Of a stretch of DNA of 64,000 bases, positions 11,905-23,183 are shown one piece after another. Both the position numbers and the translations under genes were made by a program. The first letter of the stretch is position 1, and each line of letters starts with the position of its first letter. The notes beneath the pieces were generated by a model, which saw only the letters and a program-made list of their open reading frames with translations, made no database searches and was not told the origin of the DNA. This DNA is from Hyposmocoma kahamanoa (lineage: Eukaryota; Arthropoda; Insecta; Lepidoptera; Cosmopterigidae): contig NW_020654080.1 of NCBI RefSeq assembly GCF_003589595.1, positions 11,461,739 to 11,525,738 on the forward strand, read 5' to 3'.

Positions 11905-12132
11905 GTTCGCATACATAAATTCACACCGTTTATCATGATCGCATATGTTATAATATTGCATTGCTTTTGGTATACTAACTTGCATACTGTTCAATAATAC
12001 GAAAACAGGTATTACATAAATATGTTCAGAAATCAGCGTAAAATTGAAACAACAAAACTTAGAAGTCGGAGCCTTTACAGTACCCAAACAATGACTATTC
12101 AGATTATCTGATATAAGACCAATCGGAGACAA
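11905..12132 (-). CDS. possible 5' exon of another cluster gene
   Basis: The minus strand is open from an ATG at 12132. It passes a hydrophobic run (HIYVIPVFVLLNS) and reaches a plausible donor, GCGAAC|GTAAAG (phase 0). After the hydrophobic run come MQVSIPKAMQYYNI and CDHDKRCEFMYAN, with two Cys. An alternative start is the ATG at 11985, just after an ACAG that could be an acceptor. Its position directly upstream of cluster gene a and its layout (hydrophobic start, short polar exon, phase-0 donor) suggest a paralogous first exon. No exon 2 of its own was found, so it may be a relic. Confidence 0.3.
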
Positions 12133-12266
12133 ATCATACGACTAATATTATTTTTATATTTTAAAGACCAAAATGCCGTAACTGCACAATAAAATAATAA
12201 AGGCACAAATCAAATGACACACAAGCAAACCGTTTTTACAACATTAATCCTTGATTATTTACATAG

Positions 12267-13532
12267 GGCGCAATATAAGTTTCCGGAGCTGGCCACTTAC
12301 ATAAACAATGTTTAAAAATTAATTACAATATTTGAAAATGGAACTCGTTGGCTATAAAATACAGTTTATTCCATCTGAGTGTCACTTGGTTTTACATTGT
12401 GGCGTTATTTAACAAATTGGTTGTCTACATCACCATGGATTTAACTCGTGAAAATTTTCGTAATATGATTATCTACGACTTTAAGTGTAAAATAACAGCT
12501 CAGCGGAGCTTCGCTTGGCTTCAAACTGCTTTTGACGATGAAGCACCATGCAAGACGACTATTTATAGCTGGTTTGCAGAATTCAAACGCAGTCGTGTGA
12601 ATCTCAGTGACGAATTTCGTGATGGTAGCCCGTCCACTGTTGTGAACAACAAAAACTTCGATGCTGTGCGCCGTATGATCAAAACAGACAGGCATGTGAA
12701 ATACCATGAGATTCGGGCATCTTTGGGGATAGGTACGAGTTCAATCTATCAATACTATACAAACATTTGGGTGTGAAAAAGCTGTGCTCTCGTTGGATCC
12801 CACACAATTTGACTGAGGCTTAAAAAACGGATAACGTCACTTGGTGCAATGCTATGCTTACCATATTCAACGAAGGGGCGTGGTGTGGGGCATAGTAACA
12901 GGTGATAAAACATGGATTTACAGTTACGATCTCAGAACAAAACAACAATCGAGCGTATGGGTCTTTCGAGATGAGCCGATACCAACCAAAGTGGCGCGCG
13001 TGCAAAGTACCCCAAGCGGATGATTGCTTCTTTTTTAATAAAACTAGACACGTGGCTGCTGTTGCTTTGAAGAATCGTTGTACCGTGAATTGGTACACGA
13101 CCATTTGTTTGCCGGAAGTTATTGACAAACTCCGTAAAAATAACCGTAAACGTCGTATCATTTTGCACCACTATAATGCCAGTTCTTACACGGCCAGACA
13201 GACAAATTAATTTTTAAGGTGAACAACGTTGACCTTAAGAGCTATCTCGCGTCCAGTCCCGACCTGGCACCTTGTGACTTTTATTTATTTCAAAAAAATT
13301 AAGAACCAGTTACGCGGTCAACGATTTTCATCACCTCAAGAGGCTGTCGAACAGTATGAAAAATATGTTTCAGAGATTATCACGGAGGAGGGGCATAAAT
13401 GTTTTCAAAATTGGTTCATTCGTATGAAAAAGTGCATTAACGCTAACGGAGAATATTTTGAGAAACAATAAATTCAGTTCAGACCATTTATAGTATTTTT
13501 TTCTTATTCATTCCGGAACCTTATAGTGCGCC
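12267..13532 (+). mobile_element. mariner element with both terminal inverted repeats
   Basis: The 21-bp ends at 12267-12287 and 13512-13532 match as inverted repeats with two mismatches (left starts GGCGCAATATAAG, right reverse-complements to GGCGCACTATAAG, and both run into TTCCGGA). A TA lies just left of the element (12264-12265); the right TA is not directly adjacent, so the outermost bases are uncertain. The interior is a single degenerate transposase gene. The size, about 1.27 kb, is normal for mariner. Confidence 0.85.
12435..13471 (+). pseudogene. mariner transposase, inactivated
   Basis: The N-terminus MDLTRENFRNMIIYDFKC and the helix-turn-helix region (TIYSWFAEFKRSRVNLSDEF) are intact to about residue 110, then a frameshift occurs near 12755. 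Later blocks are KKLCSRWIPHNLTEA (followed by a stop), GDKTWIY (first catalytic Asp), RIILHHYNASSYTARQT (second catalytic Asp position, now Tyr), SSPDLAPCDFYLF (third Asp), and the C-terminus FIRMKKCINANGEYFEKQ. Several frameshifts and stops and the lost Asp make it non-functional. The layout fits the Tc1/mariner DDE superfamily. Confidence 0.9.
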
Positions 13533-15670
13533 TCACATATGTCGAATTATTGAAGATACAGATCAAATCATGCGAACATTGATATTTCAAGATATTCTTT
13601 ATTGATTTTATTCTATTTATTAACGAGCTGTAGCATGCGGTCGATTCGAATGCTTGATATATTTATATACTAAATATTTGTATATTTTATATACTAACAA
13701 AACTGAAAATACAAATATATGACTTTGGATCCATCAACCAATAAGAATGTGAATAGCGTTAAACAGCACTCACTTTAGGCAGTCATTATGAGAGTTATAC
13801 TATTTTTTTTTTATAAATAACTATGCATTCTTTCATTCAATGTAGATTATTGAAGAATTTGTTCTTAGACAACATTTGTAGGTCCACCGCGTGGCGCTAA
13901 AATCGCCCGATTCTTATGAGGGCTGACAAGAATACGACATAAAATTGTCCATATAAAACACATTTCTCTTGTAAGTCTATTCCTGGTAGTTTTAACATTT
14001 GCCCTGGGATTTCTTAACTGTCATAACAAAATATACTTTTAAGGAAAACTGTAAACTTTTAAAATAAAGTGTATAAGCCGATGATATAAGTATTCGTGGT
14101 ATAAATTTATCGTTTGCAGTGCCAGTTAGCACAGTAGCTTCGATAACGTTCTTGTGGAAAACCTGGTGCCTTTGCTTAGCTCGAGTGGTTTGAGAGTCCA
14201 AGTCAAAATGAATGCAAGTCAAGGTCACGATACAACGCGCTGTGTGTTTATAGAACAATTTTCCTTCTTCACTTTTTGTTTTCCATATTACGCAATGAAA
14301 TGAATCTTTCTTTTTATTTTAACTTGGAAAAAGTGTTTCATTCTTTTTTTTTAAAGTACAAAATTAATTGTTTTATTTTACGATAATTCATATATATTGA
14401 TATTATATTATGTTTAGGATGAACTAAGAATAAAATTTGACTGTTCTATTTTTTCTCAAAACACTTATATATTGTTTTAGAACTTGGGAACTTTTGTAAA
14501 TGACTATTCAATCAGTCTGGATTATTTCAGATGTTTCAGTTTATTGACTTTAAAGTAAAGAGATGTTCTTTTTTGCAGATATTAAATTAGTAAACAATTA
14601 AGAATATGAATATCAGGAATGTATATTTTTTGGGAGATGTCATTTTTAAATACCACTCCTAACCACATTAACTTTCTTGCCATATTTCAACTTTAACGTT
14701 GATTTGAAAAAACAATGAAATACGTATTTAATTCGCAACAGAAAGCTTAACGATGAATTTTCATATTTCTAATTTCGAAAATTGGACTCCGATACAAAAT
14801 TTCATCCATTACTTGACCCTTAGTTGATGTTGCAAAAACTATTTAATTACACATTTTTTACATCTCTTAAAACGCGCCTAAATCCTTTTTTTTATGTTTC
14901 TTAAGTTATGTACCTTTTATGTGTATGAATTTCCATATAATAGAGAAACGAATGTTGATATATTTTTTCTTATTCTATGCTTACATAACAATAATATAAA
15001 AGATAACTACCGTGGTTAAATTTTCAAATTTCTAGCTTCAGCTGTTTCGGCTTATTGATTGATACGTCAGTCCGGGCTCTATGATGCATACTAAATGTAA
15101 TGTGCGTATAACGTGACCTTGCAGCGCGGCATGCGGCATGCGCCATAGCGTCTGGTCTAGAGGGCGCGAGGTCACCGCGACCGCGCGGCTTAACGTAACA
15201 TAGGTTACCACCAATCAAATTCAGGTCATAGACTTACTGCCCACGTTGTTACCTAATCTGACAGCTTGACTTTCAACCCTAAAAAATTAATTACGTCGTA
15301 ATTTAAACTATGGCCTTGGTAACTTTTCTAAAACGAGAACGGATTCAGGATAGAAAATGCACCTAAAATTCCGTGAAGATTGAGAAAGTTGATATGAAAC
15401 AAAGAAATTGGACACGCGTGAAAGTTAAAAACTTACGATAGTGTATTATGAAAAAAGAAATAGTTAACCAGTTTTCGTCGGGTGACAGCGAACGGTGTGT
15501 GGAAAGAGAATAGTTACGTAAAGCAATCCATAGCCAGCAATCCACGCAGGCAGTTAGTGGCGACCTTGCAGAGAATGTGGTATATTCGTCCTGGGAACGG
15601 GTGCATGTCACGGTCACGCCGCCTCCGATAGCTGTCGTCTGTGTCTAACACCTTATATCAACTAATAACA
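13533..15670. other. intergenic, no gene seen
   Basis: AT-rich DNA. The segment 15120-15200 is GC-rich (GCATGCGGCATGCGCCATAG and CGCGACCGCGCGGC) and open by chance on the minus strand. No exon boundaries or family motifs were found. Confidence 0.4.
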
Positions 15671-15677
15671 TGTGTGC

Positions 15678-15728
<51 letters not shown>

Positions 15729-15738
15729 NNNNNNNNNN

Positions 15739-15789
<51 letters not shown>

Positions 15790-15797
15790 TGTGTGTA
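15671..15797. repeat. (GT)n microsatellite with a 10-N assembly gap
   Basis: GT dinucleotides run from 15671 to 15797 with a few GC interruptions at both edges. Ten N at 15729-15738 mark a scaffold gap, so the true length is unknown. Confidence 0.98.
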
Positions 15798-17063
15798 TGA
15801 CTCATTGTAGTAAATCTTAAAATTAATTGATTAATTTGTTGCAATTTGAAATAACCACATGACACATTTGTATGACAGATGTAGGTAATAAGCGCTAGAG
15901 GTAGTGCAAAATGCTGGTCTAAACTATATATATTTCTTTTTATATGTAAATTAATTTGCCACTCCGAAAACCCAGTGAAGATGAAATCGTGCAAAATAGT
16001 CCTGCTCCAGTTTTTAACCGCCTTCAAAAAGGAGGAGTACTCAATTCGAACTTATTTTTTTGTGTATTAATGCCAGGTCAAAAGACTGTGACGACCAGGA
16101 TCAATTTTCCTTTTTTAATTAATTACAAATTTCGATAAATGAATATAGTGATATAATTTAGATATATAAAATGTAGAGTTCTGGAATAAAAAAGGAAGGA
16201 CTTAAATTGACATATATCTTGTGTATAAAATTTGTAATGTTTAAGGAATAAGTATAAAACTATTGTTTGTATTGTTTGTACAAAATTGTGAAGTAATTTA
16301 TGCGGTTCCTAACGACAATTGTTACAGTAAATCGTGGTAGACGCACTGGTATTATTATAGAAACGCAGATATTTAATTTATATTCTTGTATCTTATATAT
16401 AATTCAACAACTATACCTGATTCATCACGGATTCATCATACGTATAGTGAGTAAACAGCTCAACGCCACTGTTGTGCAGATTGTACAACAATGAGCACAT
16501 ACGTATATAAGATCATTGTTGTCAAACAAAAAAGTAAGTTCTTATACTGCCAAACGTAAAATCATGACAGATCGGTGGACCAACGAGCGTTAAGAGCGTC
16601 TCGACTACTACCTAACAAAAGCTATTAATGTCGAATAACTTTTATATATTTTATTGGCGAGATGCACAGATAAGCTGCCTACCAGTTAGGCAGGCATTCA
16701 TTCTCTTGCATTAATTTTTACAGTTTAAGTTGCTACTTAACAACTGAGAATGAGATAAATTCCAAAAACGTTTCGAAAACAAAATGTATATGTTGCTCTG
16801 AAAGGCAAAATTAATCGTTTCTACAAGTAAACGATAATGGCTGCAATCAGGATTTGAACATAAGAATGTAGTTATTTATGTAGATACCATAGAAATCATT
16901 GCTGTTAATTTGTGACAAAATAAAATTTACTATTATTGATTACCTCGACCCGACGGCCCAACGGTTTGCTCTGTGGGTGCTGGATGAGAAGGTCTCGCGT
17001 ATTCTGGGTAGCGCCTCGAGGGAATCCGTTACAGAGAATTCCCTAATTTGAAACCAGATAATT
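15798..17063. other. intergenic; small repeat fragments only
   Basis: At 16018-16052 there is a fragment (CCTTCAAAAAGGAGGAG, then ACTCAATTCGA) of the MITE family at 38575-39029 and 51507-51968. Segment 16930-17040 (CGGCCCAACGGTTTGCTC...) looks like a decayed SINE related to 46790-46992. Nothing else was seen. Confidence 0.4.
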
Positions 17064-17312
17064 TAGCAGCGTAGAGCTCCTTATGAAAGAATTCGCCTAG
17101 GGAAGTACTGCTACCTTAGCTATTTCTGCCGCCAAACATTAATATTTCCGTTCTACGTTACTACGTTCCGGTTTTGAAGGGTAGGATTTGTCAACTTATG
17201 TCTCAGGGTGACGGGCGCGGTGGCATTGCCCCTCAGAACTGCTGTGGATATGCGTATCGCTTACCAGCAAACGCACGACTTGTTCGTCCCGTATTTGGTA
17301 TCATAAAAATAA
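17064..17312 (+). repeat. interspersed repeat family B, copy 1
   Basis: The diagnostic blocks are GTAGAGCTCCTTATGAAAGA, TTTCTGCCGCCAA, CCGGTTTTGAAGGGT, TATGTCTCAGGGTGACGGGC and a tail CGACTTGTTCGTCCCGTATT ending in ATAAAAATAAAA. Other copies: 35441-35752 (+), 41805-42037 (rearranged), 45155-45249 (tail), 46446-46600 (-), 49691-49995 (-) and 51090-51362 (-). The A-rich 3' tail suggests a retroposed element (SINE or LINE 3' end); no reading frame is conserved. Confidence 0.75.
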
Positions 17313-17448
17313 AAAGATAATTGGTGAGGTTGTCTGGCACATTACATTATTTTTCAGATTATTATTTTTTATATCCGTATTATGTATTATATTTCCGTAT
17401 TTTATTATTATATTCGTTTATTCTGAGCTTGTTGGCTGGTTTTAACAG

Positions 17449-17577
17449 CACAAATTACACCCAAACTCACGAGAGAAATATATTTAGGTCATATAAGTAT
17501 TTCTCTCGGCCCGGGAATCGAACCTGGGACCTCTGCGTGGCAGTCCGGTATGGTAACCGTTCGGCCACAGAGGCAGT
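17449..17577 (-). repeat. tRNA-derived SINE family A, truncated copy
   Basis: Reverse complement starts at the tRNA-like head (GTGGCCGAACGGTTACCATA), has a B-box (GGTTCGATTCC) and the body TATTTCTCTCGTGAGTTTGG. It lacks the 3' part present at 30979-31197. Confidence 0.85.
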
Positions 17578-18563
17578 TAAAATATAAACAATGTATGTTA
17601 GTGCGAAATATTTGCGTATTTTGTATTTATTGTTGATCACCTAGAGAACGATATCGATCTTATTTCTACTACAACTGACCGCGCATGGATCGCGAGTATA
17701 ATGACATTTACTTTGATAGGAAGTCTGACAATAACCTAATTAGGGTTAATACAATTAAAAATATGTTTAATATCAAATCTTTCTTGCCCTGCAGATTTTC
17801 AATATTTTTTTACATAAAATATACAGGGTTACCCAAAACTACCACGACAGAGTAACACTGTAGGTATATGAGCTCTATTCCTACCAGAAAAAAATAATTT
17901 GACCTTAATAAAAGTCTTTTGGTTTTCGAGATATTGGCACTTTTTATTTTTTTGCAATTACTTTACTTTTTGTTGGGTTTTATGCTACTATTGCCAGGGT
18001 TAGCTCCAGATGGTTGTTATTTTTTTATTTCGGGGATTCTGAATAGTTTTTCCAGGCACTGCAAGTAATATTTTACTGAGAAATATCACAAAATACGAAA
18101 AAAGTTATTAATTTGGTTTACCTCATATCCTTGTAAAAAGTTAAACATTAACTTTGTGAAAAAAATTGTATGAAACTGAATTTGCTAATAATCTTAAAAC
18201 TGCTCCACTTAATGCAGAATCAGGAATGGTACAATACTCTTGAGAGTTTTGACAAGAACGTAGTCATGTAATCTTTTTCGTCATCAACATCCTAGTAGCT
18301 GAATTGGTTTCTAAACAAATTTGTGTTAAATTATTGATCGGGTCTGGTTGGGCTCGGCTCGTTAGTGCCATACGTACCTTTCTGTTTTGTGCTACGCACG
18401 CGTTTTATGTTTATCACTGCTTCTGTTTCTAAACTTTCGACGACTTGGCATCACTTTGGACTTTGATTTGCTAACGATCGAAATAGATCTTAAGTGATCA
18501 TATCAACAATTTGGCATTACTTTTGACCCTGATTTGCTTACTATTTGGATCGTGTTGTTTGTC

Positions 18564-18597
18564 GCGCAGTCGTCGATCACAGGATCGACGACTGCGC
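18564..18597. repeat. perfect hairpin inside the long-TIR transposon (15-bp arms)
   Basis: GCGCAGTCGTCGATC and its exact reverse complement flank ACAG. It lies between the left terminal repeat and the transposase remnant and is not part of the terminal repeats. Confidence 0.85.
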
Positions 18598-18696
18598 CTC
18601 CGGATACTGCCTTTAAAATTAAAATGGCAGATCAACGGAATGCGATTGGAGCAAACCCCGAATTCAATCATAGTGAGTTTGCTGAGGGCGCGTTCC

Positions 18697-18892
18697 CACT
18701 ATGTCGACACGATTTATTATCGTTCGACGACTGTCGTGTCTAGCCTGTTCCTCTGTGTCTAGCGACTATTAGTCGTGGACGATTTTTTATCGTTGAACGA
18801 CTGTCGTGTCGTGCTATATGTAAACAACTTAATTTAAATATACAAGCTACGACACTGTAAACTGCACGACAATCTGTCGTCACGACATAGTG
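18697..18892. mobile_element. possible small MITE nested in the long-TIR transposon
   Basis: The left end reads CACTATGTCGACACGA and the right end, reverse-complemented, CACTATGTCGTGACGA, with two mismatches. The interior repeats the motif ACGACTGTCGTGTC twice. I could not find a clear target duplication, so boundaries are tentative. It sits directly before the transposase ATG at 18895. Confidence 0.45.
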
Positions 18893-18894
18893 AC

Positions 18895-19570
18895 ATGTAC
18901 CTAATTTACGGCGATACTAGACGTGTTTCTGCTCGCGGCAACGTCTCATTAAATACAAGATTAGCAGCAAGATTGTATGCGGAAAGATTTCCTAACCGTA
19001 GAGCACCGGTCCATGAGACTATAATGAGGATTGATGCTACAGGGAAGATAGGATCTCTGGCCATCATGGTGGAGGAAGACCTCGTACCGTAGCAGACGAA
19101 ACAGTTTTGCAGAAAGTGTCAGAAGATAGAAAGACGGACTGGCATTCCAAAGTCTAGCGCGCAGCGAATTTTAAAAAGGAACCGAAACGGTGAACATTAT
19201 TTAGAGTTTTTAGAAAATGAATTGCCGATTCTTCTCGAAGATGTGCCAACAGCATTGCTAAGAAGAATGTGGTTCCAAAGTGATGGGTGTCGAGCCCAGT
19301 ACGCTCGCACCGTTCGAACGTTCCCACGAAGGTGGATTGGCTGATTGGGACCAATTTAGTGGCCACCAAGATCGCCTGATCTGAGTCTCCTCGAGGTGGA
19401 GGTGTCCTCCTTATTGGGGGTGCTTAAAAGATAAAGTTTACTCTAAAGCTATTAACACACGAGACGAACTGCGACGACGAGTCAAAGAAGCAGCTCGAGA
19501 AATTTCTCATATGAGTTTGAGGCGTCTAAAAAGCTCGTTCATCAAAAGTTCTTGTCGCAATTCTCAATAT
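18895..19570 (+). pseudogene. DDE transposase remnant of the long-TIR element
   Basis: The N-terminus MYLIYGDTRR...LAARLYAERFPNRRAP and RIDATGKIGS match the helix-turn-helix start of a widespread insect DDE transposase. After a frameshift come SSAQRILKRNRN, directly joined to GEHYLEFLENELPILLEDVP, so the middle with the first catalytic Asp is deleted. The second Asp region is WFQSDGCRAQYARTVR and the third PPRSPDLSP. Stops and frameshifts interrupt the rest. It cannot encode an active enzyme; this copy would need a helper elsewhere to move. Confidence 0.8.
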
Positions 19571-19953
19571 TGTTGTACCGTGTCTGATTTTGCATTAAGT
19601 GGAGCAGTTTTGAATTAGCAAATTCAGTTTCATACATTTTTTTTTCACACTAGTTGTACAAAAATCTTGTCTAACTTTTTACGAAGTAAACCAAATTAAT
19701 AACTTTTTTCATATTTTATGATATTTCTCAGTGAAATATTACTTGCAGTACATGGAAAAACTATTCAGATTTCACCCATCTAGAGCTAACCCTGGCAATA
19801 GTAGCATAAAACCCAACAAAAGGTAGAGTTATTCCAAAAAAGTAAAAAAGTGCCAATGACTCGAAAACCAAAAGACTTTTATTATGGTCAAATTATTTTT
19901 TTCTCACCTACCTACAGTGTCGCTCTGTCGTGGTAGTTTTGGGACACCCTGTA

Positions 19954-22789
19954 TAACTGCGTAATTTAAAATTAATGTGGTTTTTATACGCAAATGGGCC
20001 ATGATCTTTCTCACATTATTATTATTATGTGCGCATGCGCATTGCGTTGCGTAATAAACAATCATTACTTAGCTTGAATATGTGACGTGGAAAACAGACA
20101 AGATCTAGATACACACATATATCTATCATTACATTACTGTCGCCTTCAAGCCAGGTCCGACAGGCGGAATCTTAAAATTACTGTAGGTATTATTAATAAC
20201 AATAAGTATGTCGGAGGAGATTAACGTAGAAGACATAGGATATTTTTCTAAGGAAGGTTAATAACGTTTTTACTTTTCTTTTAATTAGTTCTTGTTAATG
20301 ATTCGAATTTAACAGGCTTGCATTTACACCAAATAACAGAGGTTGATTTATGCTCTGAAAATTATTTTGAAAGAATTGTACTTTAGTCATAATTTAATAT
20401 AAATAAGATTACTTTGTTTCTTGGCAATATAGAATATTTTTTTGGTTTTATTTTTTTACTTAGTGTTTATTTAGTACTTAGTATATTTTGGAGTACTTAG
20501 AGCGGTGTTACCACCATGTTGGACAACGGTTACTTTTCAAGAGAGATAAGAGATCGAAGGTTCGAATTCCTGTGGCGACAGTTGTCAAGTGTACAGTCAA
20601 TGTTTACTAGTAATTCCTCTCGCAGTAAAAGAAGAAAAAATTGAAAATATAAGAAAATATTTTTTTATTTTCCGATGACTTTAAAACTGTAAAAGAAGAA
20701 ATACTAAGGTTGATGATGTATTTGGGGAAATTGTATGAATGGTGTGAAAATAAATTATATACTAAGATGAATATTACATATACTTACTTATACTTCATAT
20801 TATACTTATACTTATGTTGAGTGCGTGCGTTAAAAAAAAAGTTACTTCAAGTCTTCTCTAAACAATGTCTGTTTTCGTCGTCGAACAGCAAGCTAGTAAT
20901 GATTGTACCATATATCGCAAAGCCATGCGTCGCAAATGATAATATGATATTCTTTATAATTTGGTAACCACACTACACTGTAGGTATCCATGTGACTCCT
21001 AACAGTGAGTTGTTGTTATTTTGGTATCAGGCCGTTAAAATTCCTATATTCCCTCAATATCAACCATGTTTGCAACAATCAAAACAACTTAGTAAATAAA
21101 TAACACAACATTCATAGCCCCGCGCTAGGGAAATATAAAAAAAAATAAAAAATAAAAATAAAACTAGAAATATTAAAAAAATTCACGTTAAACATTCTCA
21201 TACCTTTCATATGACATTTGTATAGAGGTTTTAATTAACCTACTTTTAGAGTTAATACAGATAGCGAAACTGTTATAAATACAGTAACAAAATTATCTTT
21301 TAATTGAATAAAAACTTAAAATTTAATTTAAATGTTGTTCATTTTTAAGTACTAAGTATAAAACTTTGTGTTCAAAAGCGAAACTAAAGCCTGTCAACTA
21401 ATTTCATATTCAATGTCTAGGAGCGTTTAACGTTTAACAATTTAACAATTTGGAAATTCCTACTATTATTTGAAAAAAGTTAAATTTTGATCATTAGGTA
21501 ACGTACTTTCATTATTGGGTTCAAAGGTTTTTGATATCTCTTATATTTACGGAATAATCGCCTGGGCACATTTAACGATTACTCCTGTATAGGCACATAT
21601 TATACATCCATTTTCAATTTATTGTAAAACAAAGTATTTTTCCAAATATAAATTCTGTCATTTTTAAATAAGATTTGTTTTTCCTCTAATGCATGGTCTA
21701 TGCTCTTTTTTATGTAATGGTTTTTTATTTCAGTTAACATAAGTGTGAAGTAATTTACAGCGTAAGTCCGTGTTAAAAAGTCAACTTAACGCAACGATAT
21801 CTATGTACTAGCGTACTAGATGCAGTGTTCCATACACACACTGTGTTTCACTGATGTGCGGTTCCGGTACATCACTTCATTTAATTGGTTGTCAAACATT
21901 CAAGATGGAGGACGCAGGTCCCCTTTGAAAATTAGTTTACATTGGTGTTGCTCACATTTCGCTATGTAATTAATTGTATGACATAAATTTAAAGTTTTAA
22001 ATTTATTCAACACATTGATTAGGTAAGTATAGTACGCGAAATATTAATCAAAATTTCACATTATCCATCTCGTTTCCGCAATCATGTAATGATTTGACGC
22101 GTGTTAATTATTTTTTTTAAATTTATTAAGGCTTTGGCAAAGCCATCAGCCTAAACATGAAGTTTAATTATGTTTCTGTAAACATGGCCGCCACAAAGAG
22201 GATAGGCAATTTGAGGCGACGTTGGATTGACTCTGGATTTCCGTTTTAAGGAAAACGGGCTGATACGGGTATTTTAGTTCGAGATTCGTATAATTTCGCG
22301 TTTTAATCTTCGATTCAGGCACAATAGCACTATCCTATTCCACTTTAAACTAGAATTCACAAAATAATTGAAAGTCAAAATAAAAACGCCACTTTTCCCT
22401 CCAAAAGGTCCAGAGCGAATCCTGACGCGTGTTAAATCCAGAAAAAAAACGTAATATCATAGATTAGTAAGCAACAGAGTGTTCTAACTACACACTAACA
22501 GAGTATGTATACATAATATGTATAAAACAGTTACTATGGTTACCATATAAATTGAAAAAATATAAAAAAGACTAGGCTGCATAGTTTAAAGATATTTGCC
22601 TTTCCGCAAGGAAAAGTATATTACATCAATAATTTCAACAGTTCGACTGCATTTTGTTTCTTTTACTTAATTTGTTTTTCCTTTTAGTAATTTGTATGTT
22701 CTCATTTTTGAGACAATTAAATAATGCCATCTTGTGTGCTTCGGTATTGCAAAAATACTTCAAAAAATACCAGTATTAATTATGGCTCA
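19954..22789. other. intergenic with SINE scraps
   Basis: 20495-20640 resembles another tRNA-derived SINE (head AGAGCGGTGTTACCACCATG, B-box-like AAGGTTCGAATTCCTG). 20808-20832 (GTTGAGTGCGTGCGTT plus A-run) and 21107-21135 (CATAGCCCCGCGCTAGGGAA) are 3' scraps of SINE family A. Segment 22130-22270 contains ordinary unique sequence. No exon was seen. Confidence 0.45.
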
Positions 22790-22933
22790 CCTCATATTGT
22801 GCCCTGCGTGCCTTAACACCTGCACGCTTGAGGATTTAATGGCGGCTACTAATGACGCGGTCGACGTGGCTGAGTTCTGGGCCGCAATAGTATAATGTAA
22901 GTCATCGATACGATAAGAAGAAGAAGAAGAAGT
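22790..22933 (+). mobile_element. LINE 3' end with (GAA)n tail
   Basis: One frame reads CPACLNTCTLEDLMAATNDA, then VDVAEFWAAIV and a stop, the pattern of a reverse-transcriptase C-terminus with a Cys-rich end. After a short 3' untranslated part it ends in an (AAG)n tail at 22915-22932. The rest of the element is absent. Confidence 0.6.
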
Positions 22934-23058
22934 ACAAAAATGGGAATAAGCTTTCACAGGTACGCCACTAATCTGTTTTGGTTTTGTTCTGTATTATTAT
23001 ACAATGACGATACTACTATCTCAATATTATCGGCCTGGCTAGCTCATTCCCAACAGGT

Positions 23059-23115
23059 ATAGTACCGTGGACAGACGCGGTCGCGTCGCGCGGTCGCGTC
23101 TGTCCACGGTACTAT
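23059..23115. repeat. GC-rich perfect hairpin, 21-bp arms
   Basis: The arm at 23059-23079 begins ATAGTACCGTGGACAGACG and its exact reverse complement is at 23095-23115, around a 15-nt spacer GTCGCGTCGCGCGGT. No flanking duplication is visible. Confidence 0.95.
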
Positions 23116-23147
23116 GGTACTGATGCTCTTTGACAAAATAATGACTA

Positions 23148-23183
23148 AAACAAAACACTATCAATAGTGATAGTGTTTTGTTT
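23148..23183. repeat. perfect hairpin, 16-bp arms, 4-nt loop
   Basis: AAACAAAACACTATCA and its exact complement flank ATAG. It lies only 32 bp from the preceding hairpin. Confidence 0.95.

Larger units (their letters stand above)
17822..19953 (+). mobile_element. Tc1/mariner-type transposon with very long terminal inverted repeats
   Basis: Both ends read TACAGGGT(G/T)(T/A)CCC(A)AAAACTACC inward. The inverted repeats extend from 17822-18259 and 19549-19953, sharing for example ATGAAACTGAATTTGCTAAT and CTGCTCCACTTAATGCA in opposite orientation. The TA preceding the CAGGG at each end fits a TA target site. The interior carries an eroded DDE transposase and a nested small element. Terminal repeats of about 400 bp are much longer than the usual 20-30 bp of mariner. 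Confidence 0.85.
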
